Positions 9,035 to 17,808 of a DNA stretch of 64,000 nt are shown here, piece after piece; within the stretch, counting starts at the first letter, position 1; every line of letters starts with the position of its first letter. The notes under the pieces were generated by a model. That model saw nothing but the letters and a program-made list of their open reading frames with translations. It was not told the origin of the DNA and ran no database searches. This stretch comes from Candidatus Amarolinea dominans. GTDB taxonomy: Bacteria; Chloroflexota; Anaerolineae; SSC4; Amarolineaceae. Where the stretch lies: NCBI GenBank assembly GCA_016719785.1, contig JADJYJ010000001.1, forward strand, positions 682,001 through 746,000, read 5' to 3'. Made by a program: the position numbers and the translations under genes.

Positions 9035-9944
9035 ATGGCCCCTAACCCACCAGGTGAAACACGCAGTGTATGGCCTCTGCTGGCGCTCGCCCTTGTCAGC
9101 GGACTGATCACCATGGTCCTCTCTGCGCCGAACGGCGACGCCACCCGCGAGGCCGGCGCCGCCGGCGACATGAGCCGGCTGCTCTTCAACTCGCCCATCC
9201 AGACGCCCCGGCCGATCGGCGTCATCACCGATGACGCCCTGGCCCGCGTGTTGGGCGAGCGCCGCTATGCATACCCCAAGCCGACACGTATTGGTACTCT
9301 CACATCCACCCCGCAGAGGACTGCCACCGTTACTCGAACACCTGACGGTATTCGTACGATTACGCCACCATCTGCGGTGATCTTGTCGCTGCCACAGACA
9401 ACTCACCTCACTTATCTTCCACATGTCAACGTTTTCTATGGCTGGAAAGGGGTTGGCAATGCCATCGAAGAAGGTCAGCATTGGTCGGACACCTCTCATC
9501 TCGACAACTTCAACCTGGGCTGGTGGTACGACTGGGGAGACGACAGCAGTTATGGCGAGTATGATCGCCTCGGCTTCGTGCCGATGGTGCGGTGCGGATT
9601 CTTCGGGAATTCCACTGACCCCTTGCGCGCGCTTGTTGCGCTGCATCCGGGACGCACTTGGTTGGTCTTCTGGGACCCCTACTCCCACCCCTTCGCGACT
9701 AGATGTGCGAAACTACCTGATGAAGCCGATGGCTGGATTCATGGGGTCATCTGAGAATCCTGGTTATCTCCGCCTTGCCTGGTTCAGTGTGGCTTATGGT
9801 GATGCGCGAACGCGCTTGATGGAAACCGAAGCAACCGGCACGCCGCCTTATCGGTTGACGATCTTAGGAAACGAATGGGCCAGTTACGACCCGGCGTGGC
9901 CGCCAACACCAACGATCACGCCAACGCATACACCAACGCCGTGA
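9035..9944 (+). pseudogene. Secreted glycosidase-like protein, internally decayed
   Basis: The reading frame starting MAPNPPGETRS has a hydrophobic segment (residues about 13-30) suited to secretion. It continues to FYGWKGVGNAIEEG and GRTWLVFWDP and stops at 9754. The downstream part is in another frame (9750-9944): YLRLAWFSVAYGDA, then TGTPPYRLTILG and a terminal Thr-Pro linker. The two pieces resemble the N- and C-terminal portions of Asl1-like glycosyl hydrolases seen in Chloroflexi exoproteins, with the central catalytic part apparently missing. I therefore read it as a gene with an internal deletion plus a frameshift. The family assignment rests on sequence style only. It is first in the exoprotein island behind a strong promoter. 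Confidence 0.5.
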
Positions 9945-9957
9945 AGGGAGGCATTCA

Positions 9958-11217
9958 ATGCGACGAATCAGGATGCTGATGACGATGTTTCAATGGATCA
10001 CGGTTTCATTCGTCATGGTTTCTAGCGGCTGGGTAGAGGAGGTGTTGTCCGGTGCAGGGTCAGACGGCGCGCATTCCACGTTGCCGTTATGTTCGTCTGT
10101 TCCATATTCGTATTGGAGCAATCTCGTGCCTTCTCCAGTTTACGAGGAAGATCGCATGCTCTTTTTTGTCTACTCGCCACAACTCTGGCGCAGTCGTGAC
10201 AACGGCGCTACCTGGCAGATGATCTATCATGCATCAGTCATTGGGGAAGAAGCCTACGACCTTGCTGTCGTTCGTGCGTCTGGAGATGCAGACGTGACGC
10301 TCTACATTCGACATTGGCATAATCGGCGTAAACTATACGGTTTCGTGCGCAGTACGGACGCAGGCATCACCTGGCAAGAACGCACAGCTTGCGATCCGTA
10401 TTGCCAAGGGGTGTTTACCACGGATCGTGCAGAAACGATCTTTGCGGTTCGCGCTGAGCCATTGTTCCCCACCGAATCCGGTTCGGGTATTTTGCGCTCT
10501 GACGACGGCGGTCTGAGTTGGCAGGCGGTGTGGGACGCTACCAACGCCTATTTCTTGTATGTGTCGCCAACGTTTGCCGAAGACAGCACTCTGTATGGCC
10601 TGGCGGATTACCTGATAAGATCCACGGATGGCGGCATGACCTGGCAACGGCCTGAAGAAGATCCAGGGCCAGCCTACCTGGTGATATTTTCGCCGAACTT
10701 CGCCCGCGATCACACGGTGTTTGGGGCGCAGGTGCAGACCTTGCTCAGGAGCCAGGACGGCGGTTGGACCTGGCAACCGGTATTTGGTCTTGGCGGCGAA
10801 GCTCATATAGCAGACCTGGATCTTTCACCCAATTTTGTCGAAGATCGCACGCTGTTCATTGCGACCGAAAATGCTGTGCTGGTATCCTACGATGATGGCG
10901 CGAACTGGTCGGTCATCGCGAGCGGTGTGCAGAAACCACGCCTCGATGTCAGGAGGTCGGCAGGTGATTCCAACCAGGTTGCACCGGGTATTGGCGGTCT
11001 GCGCCAGCAGGGGAGCGGTCCAGAAGGTGTCGCGTCGCCTGCGGTCCGTGCAACGTTCAGTCACCAGGCTTACTTACCTTTGGCCGGCAAGACTGGGCTC
11101 CGTACCCGGCCGTTGAGCCTGTTTCTTTCGACCCAGGCTGGCAGCAACCTTCACTACTATCATTCAGACGACGGCGGGTTGACGTGGAACTGCCTGAATG
11201 CGCCGCCGGTGTTTTGA
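9958..11217 (+). CDS. Secreted BNR/sortilin-like repeat protein
   Basis: A 419-aa protein with an N-terminal signal sequence (MRRIRMLMTMFQWITVSFVM…). Seven Asp-box-like repeats recur along the chain: SRDNGATWQ, STDAGITWQ, SDDGGLSWQ, STDGGMTWQ, SQDGGWTWQ, SYDDGANWS and SDDGGLTWN. This is a beta-propeller of the BNR/Ycf48 type found in extracellular proteins; a binding or scaffolding role is more likely than catalysis. AYLPLAG occurs before the last repeat, matching the YLPL motif at the end of neighbouring exoproteins. The ATG at 9958 has GGGAGG about 6 bp upstream. It is followed by a strong hairpin and then the LVIVD gene. Confidence 0.8.
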   Translation: MRRIRMLMTMFQWITVSFVMVSSGWVEEVLSGAGSDGAHSTLPLCSSVPYSYWSNLVPSPVYEEDRMLFFVYSPQLWRSRDNGATWQMIYHASVIGEEAYDLAVVRASGDADVTLYIRHWHNRRKLYGFVRSTDAGITWQERTACDPYCQGVFTTDRAETIFAVRAEPLFPTESGSGILRSDDGGLSWQAVWDATNAYFLYVSPTFAEDSTLYGLADYLIRSTDGGMTWQRPEEDPGPAYLVIFSPNFARDHTVFGAQVQTLLRSQDGGWTWQPVFGLGGEAHIADLDLSPNFVEDRTLFIATENAVLVSYDDGANWSVIASGVQKPRLDVRRSAGDSNQVAPGIGGLRQQGSGPEGVASPAVRATFSHQAYLPLAGKTGLRTRPLSLFLSTQAGSNLHYYHSDDGGLTWNCLNAPPVF

Positions 11218-11218
11218 C

Positions 11219-11251
11219 AGAAACCCGTTTTCTTGGAGAAAACGGGTTTCT
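11219..11251 (+). terminator. Perfect 14-bp inverted repeat between exoprotein genes
   Basis: AGAAACCCGTTTTC (11219-11232), a 5-base loop and GAAAACGGGTTTCT (11238-11251). It begins 2 bp after the stop of the BNR gene. There is no U-run directly after the stem, so it could act as a terminator, an mRNA stabiliser or a dispersed repeat. Confidence 0.6.
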
Positions 11252-11272
11252 ATCTGAAAAGGACTCGACACG

Positions 11273-13309
11273 ATGTTCAAACTCTGGATGTGGCTGCTCT
11301 TGCTCCCGGTTCTTTTGTATGACGGGGGTCTGGTGCAAGACGGCGCCCCCACGGTCTGGCCGCAGGAGAACCTCATCCTGACAGCCCAGGTTGCCGGGGA
11401 TGTCTCGAGCGTGGCGCTGGCCGGCTCCTATGCTGCAATCGGCCTGGGCCAGACGGTGACAGTGCTGGACATCGCTCACCCCACGATGCCCGTTCTGATC
11501 GGGCGGTCGTTGGCGCTCTCGGCCCCGGTGGTCGCGATGACGTTTGCGGCGGTGGCGCCCGCACACGTCAACCGACGCGATCAGCCGCCTGCCTTTCTCT
11601 ACCTGGTGACCGGCGCGACTCTCTCCATCGTGGATTTCACCGATCCCCTCTCGCCCACACTGGCGAGTTCCCTGGCGCTTCCGGCCGCGGCCGAGGATGT
11701 GGCCGCGGCCGCGGTTCCCACTGCGACCGGTTCCTGGTCGGTCTATGTGTACGTGCCGGTGGGCGAGGCCGGTCTGCGCATCGTAGATGTCAGCGACCCA
11801 ACCCAACCGCGGGAGACTGGCTTCTACGACACGCCGGGCCATGCCTGGCGCGTGGCCGCCGATCTGACCAGCGTACCGGGGCAGGTGTACGCCCATGTCA
11901 CCGATGAACACCGTTATTACTACATCGTCAATGTCACTGATCCCGACCAGCCGCTGTTGACGGCCAGTTATAGTGGCTACATGGGGATGATGCAAAGCGG
12001 CGATGTCGCTTTGGCCGGCGGCTACGCCTATATTGGCGGCGATTCCGGGATGGACATCATGGATCTCAGCGATATCACCCAACCACGTCGCGTGGTGGGA
12101 GCTTCGATGGTATCCATCGGATTCATCTCCAGGCTGGCAGCGGCGGAGCGCCGCGTGTTCGTCCTTGCGGACAGCGGGATCGTGAATACTATCAACGTCG
12201 CCAATCCACAACGCCCGCTGGTCAGTTGGCGCTATTACGATACGCTGGGAGAGGCGGGTGAGGTGGCGCTTGCCATGCTGCCAGGGCAGGAGACCCCCCT
12301 GGCATTTGTTGCCTGCGGCAGCCGGGGCCTGCAGGTCATCAGCGGCGCCGATCCCACCGCCCCCATGCGCGTGGGCTGGTTCAACCTGCCGGGGCGTGCG
12401 TATGGGGTCAGCCTGGCGTCGCAGTCGGTGTGTGAGGCCGGTAGCTGCACCCCCCAGGTGTTGGCCTATGTGGCGGATCATGATGGCAGCATGCACATCG
12501 TGAATGTCAGCCAACCCGACCAGCCGGCGCAGATGGCGGCATACGACAGCACGGGTATGGCCTGGAACGTCACCCTGGACGAGCAGATCGCTTACGTGGC
12601 GGCGGGACCGAAAGGGATGCGCATCGTGGATGTGCAGGATCTCGGCCAACCGTGGGAACTGAGTTTCTTTCAACCCTACGATACCTTTATCCGGGATGTT
12701 GCGATTGCGGGGCGCTATGCCTATGCGGCCGATCGCATGCACGGCCGTCTGTACTCACTTGACATGAGCGATCCGGTTCATCCTGCGGAGATCGGCCTCT
12801 TCGACTCGCCGGGAGGAGCGTATGCGGTCACGGCGGTGGACAACCTGGTCTACCTGGCCGACGGGGCAGCGGGGCTGCGCATCGTGGACGTTTCCAAGCC
12901 CGACAGCCCGTTCGAGGTCGGCTCCTGGCAGTCGCCGGGGGTAGCGGTGGAGGTGGCCGTCAGCGGGACGCTGGCCTACGTGGCCGGCCGTGAGGAAGGG
13001 CTGCACATTGTGGATGTCTCCAACCCGGCGCAGCCGCAGCTCGTGGCAACCTACGACACGCCGGGCCTGGTGTGGGGCGTGGCCGTGGACGGCACATCGG
13101 TCTACCTGGCGGACGGGCCGGCCGGTGTGCGCCTGCTGGACGTGAGCGACCCGGCGCGGCCGCGGGAGACTGCAGCCTATGTCACCCCTGGCTACGCCTG
13201 GAATGTGGCGGTGGCGGGGGATCAGGTGTACGTCGCGGCGGAGAGCGGCGGCCTGGTCATCCTGCGCCACGTCGTGCTGCAACCCCTGTATCTGCCGCTC
13301 GTGCGGTAG
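11273..13309 (+). CDS. Secreted LVIVD-repeat protein
   Basis: A 678-aa protein with a signal peptide (MFKLWMWLLLLPVLLYDGG) and at least ten LVIVD repeats of 40-60 residues. Typical units are LRIVDVSDPTQPRETG, MHIVNVSQPDQPAQ, MRIVDVQDLGQPWE and LHIVDVSNPAQPQL, each followed by a (Y/F)DTPG-type turn. The repeats form beta-propeller-like surface domains in bacteria and archaea; the ligand is unknown. The C-terminus ends in LYLPLVR, a short motif shared with other exported proteins here. An AAAAGGA lies about 9 bp before the ATG. It is probably in one transcription unit with the BNR gene, subject to the hairpin between them. Confidence 0.85.
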   Translation: MFKLWMWLLLLPVLLYDGGLVQDGAPTVWPQENLILTAQVAGDVSSVALAGSYAAIGLGQTVTVLDIAHPTMPVLIGRSLALSAPVVAMTFAAVAPAHVNRRDQPPAFLYLVTGATLSIVDFTDPLSPTLASSLALPAAAEDVAAAAVPTATGSWSVYVYVPVGEAGLRIVDVSDPTQPRETGFYDTPGHAWRVAADLTSVPGQVYAHVTDEHRYYYIVNVTDPDQPLLTASYSGYMGMMQSGDVALAGGYAYIGGDSGMDIMDLSDITQPRRVVGASMVSIGFISRLAAAERRVFVLADSGIVNTINVANPQRPLVSWRYYDTLGEAGEVALAMLPGQETPLAFVACGSRGLQVISGADPTAPMRVGWFNLPGRAYGVSLASQSVCEAGSCTPQVLAYVADHDGSMHIVNVSQPDQPAQMAAYDSTGMAWNVTLDEQIAYVAAGPKGMRIVDVQDLGQPWELSFFQPYDTFIRDVAIAGRYAYAADRMHGRLYSLDMSDPVHPAEIGLFDSPGGAYAVTAVDNLVYLADGAAGLRIVDVSKPDSPFEVGSWQSPGVAVEVAVSGTLAYVAGREEGLHIVDVSNPAQPQLVATYDTPGLVWGVAVDGTSVYLADGPAGVRLLDVSDPARPRETAAYVTPGYAWNVAVAGDQVYVAAESGGLVILRHVVLQPLYLPLVR

Positions 13310-13310
13310 T

Positions 13311-13686
13311 AGCCCACCGAATGAATTCGGTGTCTGATATGTGAAACCCGCTCAAGCGGGTTGCGCTGGTGGGAACTGGTCTTGTCAGGTCGCGGTGGTT
13401 GGGGTTGTGAATTCGTTCTCCACAAGTCTTACGAATTCAGCCGTCGCACCCAATACCAACCTGCTTTAGCAGGTTTTGGTGTATCAGACCGTGAATTCAG
13501 CCCACCGAATGAATTCGGTGTCTGATATGTGAAACCCGCTCAAGCGGGTTGCGCTGGTGGGAACTGGTCTTGTCAGGTCGCGGTGGTTGGGGTTGTGAAT
13601 TCGTTCTCCACAAGTCTTACGAATTCAGCCGTCGCACCCAATACCAACCTGCTTTAGCAGGTTTTGGTGTATCAGACCGTGAATTC
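13311..13686. repeat. 188-bp tandem duplication
   Basis: Two near-perfect direct copies, 13311-13498 and 13499-13686, with a period of 188 bp. Each contains several short palindromes: CACCGAATGAATTCGGTG, AACCCGCTCAAGCGGGTT and AACCTGCTTTAGCAGGTT. No believable coding frame is present. It fills the gap between the LVIVD gene and the subtilisin gene. Confidence 0.9.
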
Positions 13687-13786
13687 ATTCACGGGGGTGT
13701 ATCAGACCGTGAATTCATTCACGGGGGTGTATCAGACCGTGAATTCATTCACGGGGGTGTACCAGACCGTGAATTCATTCACGGGG
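13667..13786. repeat. Four 30-bp tandem palindromic repeats
   Basis: Four units begin at 13667, 13697, 13727 and 13757 (one base differs in the last). Each unit contains the hairpin CCGTGAATTCATTCACGG. They lie directly upstream of the subtilisin-like protease gene. The 30-bp period keeps one frame open (10-residue unit VYQTVNSFTG), but a signal peptide with its own ribosome-binding site starts at 13850, so translation of the array is unlikely. Confidence 0.9.
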
Positions 13787-13849
13787 CTCTCGGCTTGCCC
13801 GGCGATTCGTGCGGCAGCCAGCCTGCGCAAGGGGAGGAAGGAGTATCTT

Positions 13850-16800
13850 ATGCTAACTCGGTTTTCTCAATTTGACAGGACGCGGCGCCTGCGCGGGCTG
13901 GCGCGACTCATCATCCTCAGCCTGCTGTTGACTGGTTTGCCGGCCGGCGCGGCGCCGCCAGCGCCTGGCGACGGCAGTCATTTCGTGCGCATCTCTGATT
14001 TTGCTGTCAGCGAGGTGACTGCCCTGGGCCTATCCCCCCAGGCCGCCATCAACTACGGCAGTTTTCGCTGGCTGCAGTTGAATGCGGCCGACCTCGCCCG
14101 CCTGCGCGCCAGCGGCCTGCCCTTCACTGTGGACGAAGATGCCGGTAAGGTACAGGTGCGTGATTTTGTCTTCGATCCGCTGGCCGTGGGTGAACCCAAT
14201 CTGCCGGAGGCCATGCAGACCCTGGACACCGGCCCGGCCCTGCGCCTGGTGCAGTTCGCCGGCCCCATTCAGGACGCCTGGCTGGCGGACCTGGCAGCAG
14301 CCGGGCTGAAGCCGCTGCAGTACTACCCCTCCAACACCTACCTGGTCTGGGGCACGGCGACGCAGGCTGAGGCGGCTGCCACGCAACCCTTTGTGCGCTG
14401 GCAGGGCGCTTTTCATCCGGCCTACAAGCTCAACGCAGACCTGCACAACCGCCGCGGCCGCATCGAGAATGTGGACGTGATGTTCTACAACGACGGCCAG
14501 CCCGACCAGACCCTGGCGGCGCTGGCGAAGTTCGGCGCTCAGCTTGTGCAGGTTTTTCCCTCGCAGCCGGACCGGGCCTTCTTCGACGCCATCGTCACGT
14601 TGGACGCCGACGCACTGACTGCTGTCAGCCAACTCGGCGCAGTCCTGGCTGTGGCCTATGCCAGCCCGCAGCCGCAGGTGCAGGATGAAGCGGCCGATCA
14701 GATCCTGGCCGGCAACTACGCAGCCGGCCGGCCGTTTCCGGGCTATCGCGCCTGGCTGGCGGACCTGGGCTTCGATGGCCGCGGCGTCACCTGGGCCGTG
14801 ATTGATACCGGGGTGGATTACGATCATCCCGACTTCAGCGGCCGCATCGTGGGGGGGGCCGATTTCCCCGGCGCCTGCAGCATCCCCGGCCAGCCGGGCA
14901 GCGACTGCGCGGGCGGCGGTCATGGCACGCACGTCGCCGGCAGCATCGCCAGCAGCGGCGCCGGGGGCTTTGGCAATGCACAGGGTTTTCTGTACGGCCT
15001 GGGCGTGGCGCCTGGCGCCAACATCTTCGCCATGAATCCTCTCTCGGGCAACGTCTGGCCGCCGGCCGGCGGCTGGCAGGAGATGAGCCGGCTCGCCATC
15101 CTGGGCGGGGCGGTCGGCGGCAGCAGCGCCTGGACCAGCGGCGAAGGGATCAATCATGGCTATCAAGCCACGGAGCGCATACACGATTTCATCGTCCTGG
15201 ACGGCAACTTCGACACGCCGACCATCGCCGAGCCGTTCGTCGAGGTCTTTCCGTCCGGTAACAGCGGCTATCTCGCCAACACGCTGACCGCGCCCGCCGA
15301 GGCCAAGAACCTGATCGTTGCCGCCAGCAGCGTGAATCCCCTCTTCGGCTGGGGTGATGACATGAATGCCACTTCTGAGTTCAGCAGCCGTGGGCCGACC
15401 GTGGATGGCCGCTATGGGCCAACGCTGGCCGCGCCGGGCGAAAACATCGCCTCCACGCGCAACCACCTGGGCGGCGATTGCAGTACAGCCATCCTTGGGG
15501 CCAACAACCTCTACGCCTACTGTTCAGGCGCCAGCATGGCCGCCGGCCACACCTCCGGCGCGCTGGCGCTGCTGACACAGTGGTGGCGCAGTTTCAACGC
15601 CGGCGCCAATCCCAGTCCGGCGATGGCCACGGCGCTGTTGGTCAACGGCGCCGTGGACATGGGCAGCGGCGCCATCCCCAACGTTCTGCAAGGATGGGGG
15701 CGCATCAACCTGACCAACGTCATCAGCAGTGGCCTGGCCATGGTCTATCATGACCAGTCCACCGTGCTACGCGACACGGGCGAATTCTGGGAAGTCACGG
15801 TGGGCGTGCCAGACCCGACCCGGCCGCTCAAGGTGACGCTGGCCTGGAGCGACGCGCCGGGCGCGGTGGGCGCCAACCCCGCCCTGGTCAACGACCTGAA
15901 CCTGACCGTGACCGATGACGCAGTCACCTACAAGGGTAACGTCTTCGACCACGGTTGGTCGGTCAGCGGCGGCGCGGCCGACGCCAGGAACAACCTGGAA
16001 AACGTCTATCTACGCACGCACGGCGAGACTGCCACCATCCGGGTGGAGGCTGCCAACCTGCCGGGCGACGCGGTGTTGTACAACGGGGATGCCACCGACC
16101 AGGGGTTTGCGCTGGTGTGCGCCAACTGCACCGTGCGGCCCGATTTCACCCTGGCAGGCTTCCCGACCCGCCAGTCGGTCTGCGCGCCGATCAGCGTCGC
16201 CTACACGCTGACCGTTGGCGCCATCCTGGGCTTCGACCAGCCGGTGAGCCTGAGCGCCAGCGGCGCGCCGGCCGGGGTCATGGTCGGGTTCAGCGGCAAT
16301 CCCGTCACGCCGCCGGTCACCCCGACGCTGACGCTCTGCAACACGGCCGCGGCGCCGCCAGGCGCCTACTCGATCAACGTGGTGGGCATGGCGGTCAGCG
16401 CCACGCACACCACCACCGTGGGGTTGGATGTCTTCGACGCGGCGCCGGCCGCGCCGGGGCTGCTCGCGCCGGCCGACGGCGCACCGTTGCAGCCGCGCCG
16501 GCCAACCTTCACCTGGGATGCGGCCAGCCAGGCGCAAACCTACGCCATCGAGATTGCGTTCGATGCCAGTTTCAGCACGATCGTCGCTGCCGCCAGCGGC
16601 CTGACCAGCGCCAGTTTTACACCGGCCAGCGACCTGCTCACCAGCACACGCTACTACTGGCGCGTCCAAGCGTTCAATACGTGTGGGGCGGGCGCAACCT
16701 CGGCCGTGTTCAGCTTCACGACTCTGAACATCCCCGGCGCCTGCGGGCCAGGAACGGCGCCGGTTACGCAGGTCATGCACGACTTCGACGGACCGCATGC

Positions 16801-17350
16801 GGCCGACGGCTGGACCGCCGTCACGGTGAGCGGGCCAAACCAGTGGGGGTTGGCAACCAACCGCTGGCACAGCCCGCCGCAGTATTGGCACGCCGGTGCG
16901 CCGGCCGCTGTCAGCGAGGTGCATCTGATTTCGCCGCGGTTCAGCCTGCCCAGCGGGCAAGCGCCGCTGACGCTCCAGTTTTGGAACAGTCAGATATTCG
17001 AGGACGGCACGGCCGGCTGTTACGATGGCGCTCTGCTGGAAATCACCACCGATGATGGGGTGACCTGGGCGCAGGCGCCGAACGAAATGCTCTTGACCCA
17101 GCCCTACAACGGGGTCATTTCGTCCGATTTCGACAACCCGCTGGCCGGTCGCCTGGCCTGGTGCGGCGATCAGTGGGAATACCTGCACAACATCGTGGAT
17201 CTGAACGCATTCGCCGGGCAAACGGTGCGCTTTCGTTTTCGCGTCGGCACTGATCGGACGGTCGGCCGGCCCAGCGGCGGCTGGGAGATAGACGACCTGG
17301 CCGTGCAATCGTGCCAGTCGCAGGTTCGATACTTCCCCCTGGCGCCGTAA
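13850..17350 (+). CDS. Secreted subtilisin-like serine protease (S8) with FN3 and C-terminal domains
   Basis: A 1166-aa exported protease. The signal peptide is at 1-35 (…LARLIILSLLLTGLPAGAA) and a propeptide-like region runs to about 290. The S8 catalytic triad is visible: D319 in AVIDTGVDYDHPDF, H358 in GGHGTHVAG, S562 in SGASMAAGH, plus the oxyanion Asn N471 in FPSGNSG. Next come a beta-rich domain, a repeat-like domain (DFTLAGFP…), a fibronectin III-like domain (APGLLAPADGAPLQPRRPTF) and a final domain of about 200 aa shared with the 50341-53376 protein. The C-terminus is RYFPLAP, a variant of the local YLPLV ending. The ATG at 13850 has GGAGGAAGGAG just upstream; the longer open frame through the 30-bp repeats is rejected. 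Role: extracellular protein degradation. Confidence 0.92.
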   Translation: MLTRFSQFDRTRRLRGLARLIILSLLLTGLPAGAAPPAPGDGSHFVRISDFAVSEVTALGLSPQAAINYGSFRWLQLNAADLARLRASGLPFTVDEDAGKVQVRDFVFDPLAVGEPNLPEAMQTLDTGPALRLVQFAGPIQDAWLADLAAAGLKPLQYYPSNTYLVWGTATQAEAAATQPFVRWQGAFHPAYKLNADLHNRRGRIENVDVMFYNDGQPDQTLAALAKFGAQLVQVFPSQPDRAFFDAIVTLDADALTAVSQLGAVLAVAYASPQPQVQDEAADQILAGNYAAGRPFPGYRAWLADLGFDGRGVTWAVIDTGVDYDHPDFSGRIVGGADFPGACSIPGQPGSDCAGGGHGTHVAGSIASSGAGGFGNAQGFLYGLGVAPGANIFAMNPLSGNVWPPAGGWQEMSRLAILGGAVGGSSAWTSGEGINHGYQATERIHDFIVLDGNFDTPTIAEPFVEVFPSGNSGYLANTLTAPAEAKNLIVAASSVNPLFGWGDDMNATSEFSSRGPTVDGRYGPTLAAPGENIASTRNHLGGDCSTAILGANNLYAYCSGASMAAGHTSGALALLTQWWRSFNAGANPSPAMATALLVNGAVDMGSGAIPNVLQGWGRINLTNVISSGLAMVYHDQSTVLRDTGEFWEVTVGVPDPTRPLKVTLAWSDAPGAVGANPALVNDLNLTVTDDAVTYKGNVFDHGWSVSGGAADARNNLENVYLRTHGETATIRVEAANLPGDAVLYNGDATDQGFALVCANCTVRPDFTLAGFPTRQSVCAPISVAYTLTVGAILGFDQPVSLSASGAPAGVMVGFSGNPVTPPVTPTLTLCNTAAAPPGAYSINVVGMAVSATHTTTVGLDVFDAAPAAPGLLAPADGAPLQPRRPTFTWDAASQAQTYAIEIAFDASFSTIVAAASGLTSASFTPASDLLTSTRYYWRVQAFNTCGAGATSAVFSFTTLNIPGACGPGTAPVTQVMHDFDGPHAADGWTAVTVSGPNQWGLATNRWHSPPQYWHAGAPAAVSEVHLISPRFSLPSGQAPLTLQFWNSQIFEDGTAGCYDGALLEITTDDGVTWAQAPNEMLLTQPYNGVISSDFDNPLAGRLAWCGDQWEYLHNIVDLNAFAGQTVRFRFRVGTDRTVGRPSGGWEIDDLAVQSCQSQVRYFPLAP

Positions 17351-17400
17351 CGTCCCCCCCTCGCAGGGCTGCGGCCAGACGACGACCTCAGAGGGGATCC

Positions 17401-17600
17401 CCCTCGCAGGGCTGCGGCAAGATGACGAACTCAGAGGCACGCAACGTCGTCACAAGTCAACGCTGCGATGTCCATTGGCCCCTGCGAGGGTTGTTGGCCG
17501 AAGAATCGCCCAACCTTGCGCAGGCCCGCCGGGTAAGGAGCTTGCGCCGCGGCGGGCGTTGTCGGCTGGCCCGGCGATGTGTGCGGCAGCCAGCCTGCGC
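17401..17600 (+). repeat. Dispersed 200-bp repeat, forward copy
   Basis: About 96% identical to the reverse complement of 53547-53748. It begins CCCTCGCAGGGCTGCGGC and ends GGCAGCCAGCCTGCGC; a partial extra copy of its first 40 bp lies directly upstream (17357-17396). A short open frame starting at ATG 17422 (MTNSEARNVV…) is preserved in both copies, but I do not treat it as a proven gene. The whole 17351-17808 gap holds this repeat plus, at its 3' end, the pstS leader. Confidence 0.85.
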
Positions 17601-17808
17601 AGGGCTGCGGGCAAGAGACGTTATCAAGCCTTAATCCACAAATTACCAATCATTAACCGTCGCATAATGCCGAGTTAAATCAAGCCGGCTATCCTCAGCG
17701 TGCGGATCGAGATCTGCGTGCGCCTGCCTTTCGATAGGGCAAGGGCCGCGGCAGCCTTTTCACCGCATGACGTAAACCTGTTAAGGTCAACATCGAGGAG
17801 AAATTTCT

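Noticed and set aside
13667..13786. Possible CRISPR array
   Set aside because: The 30-bp units are directly adjacent with no spacers, and no cas gene is present.
13664..13849. Extension of the S8 protease by a repeated VYQTVNSFTG N-terminus
   Set aside because: A signal peptide with an excellent ribosome-binding site begins at 13850; the repeat is intergenic and only happens to keep the frame open.
14030..15466. Long minus-strand open frame (478 codons) opposite the S8 protease
   Set aside because: It is the mirror of a GC-rich gene whose catalytic triad, signal peptide and ribosome-binding site are clear. The antisense product is Gly/Ala/Arg-rich with no domain.
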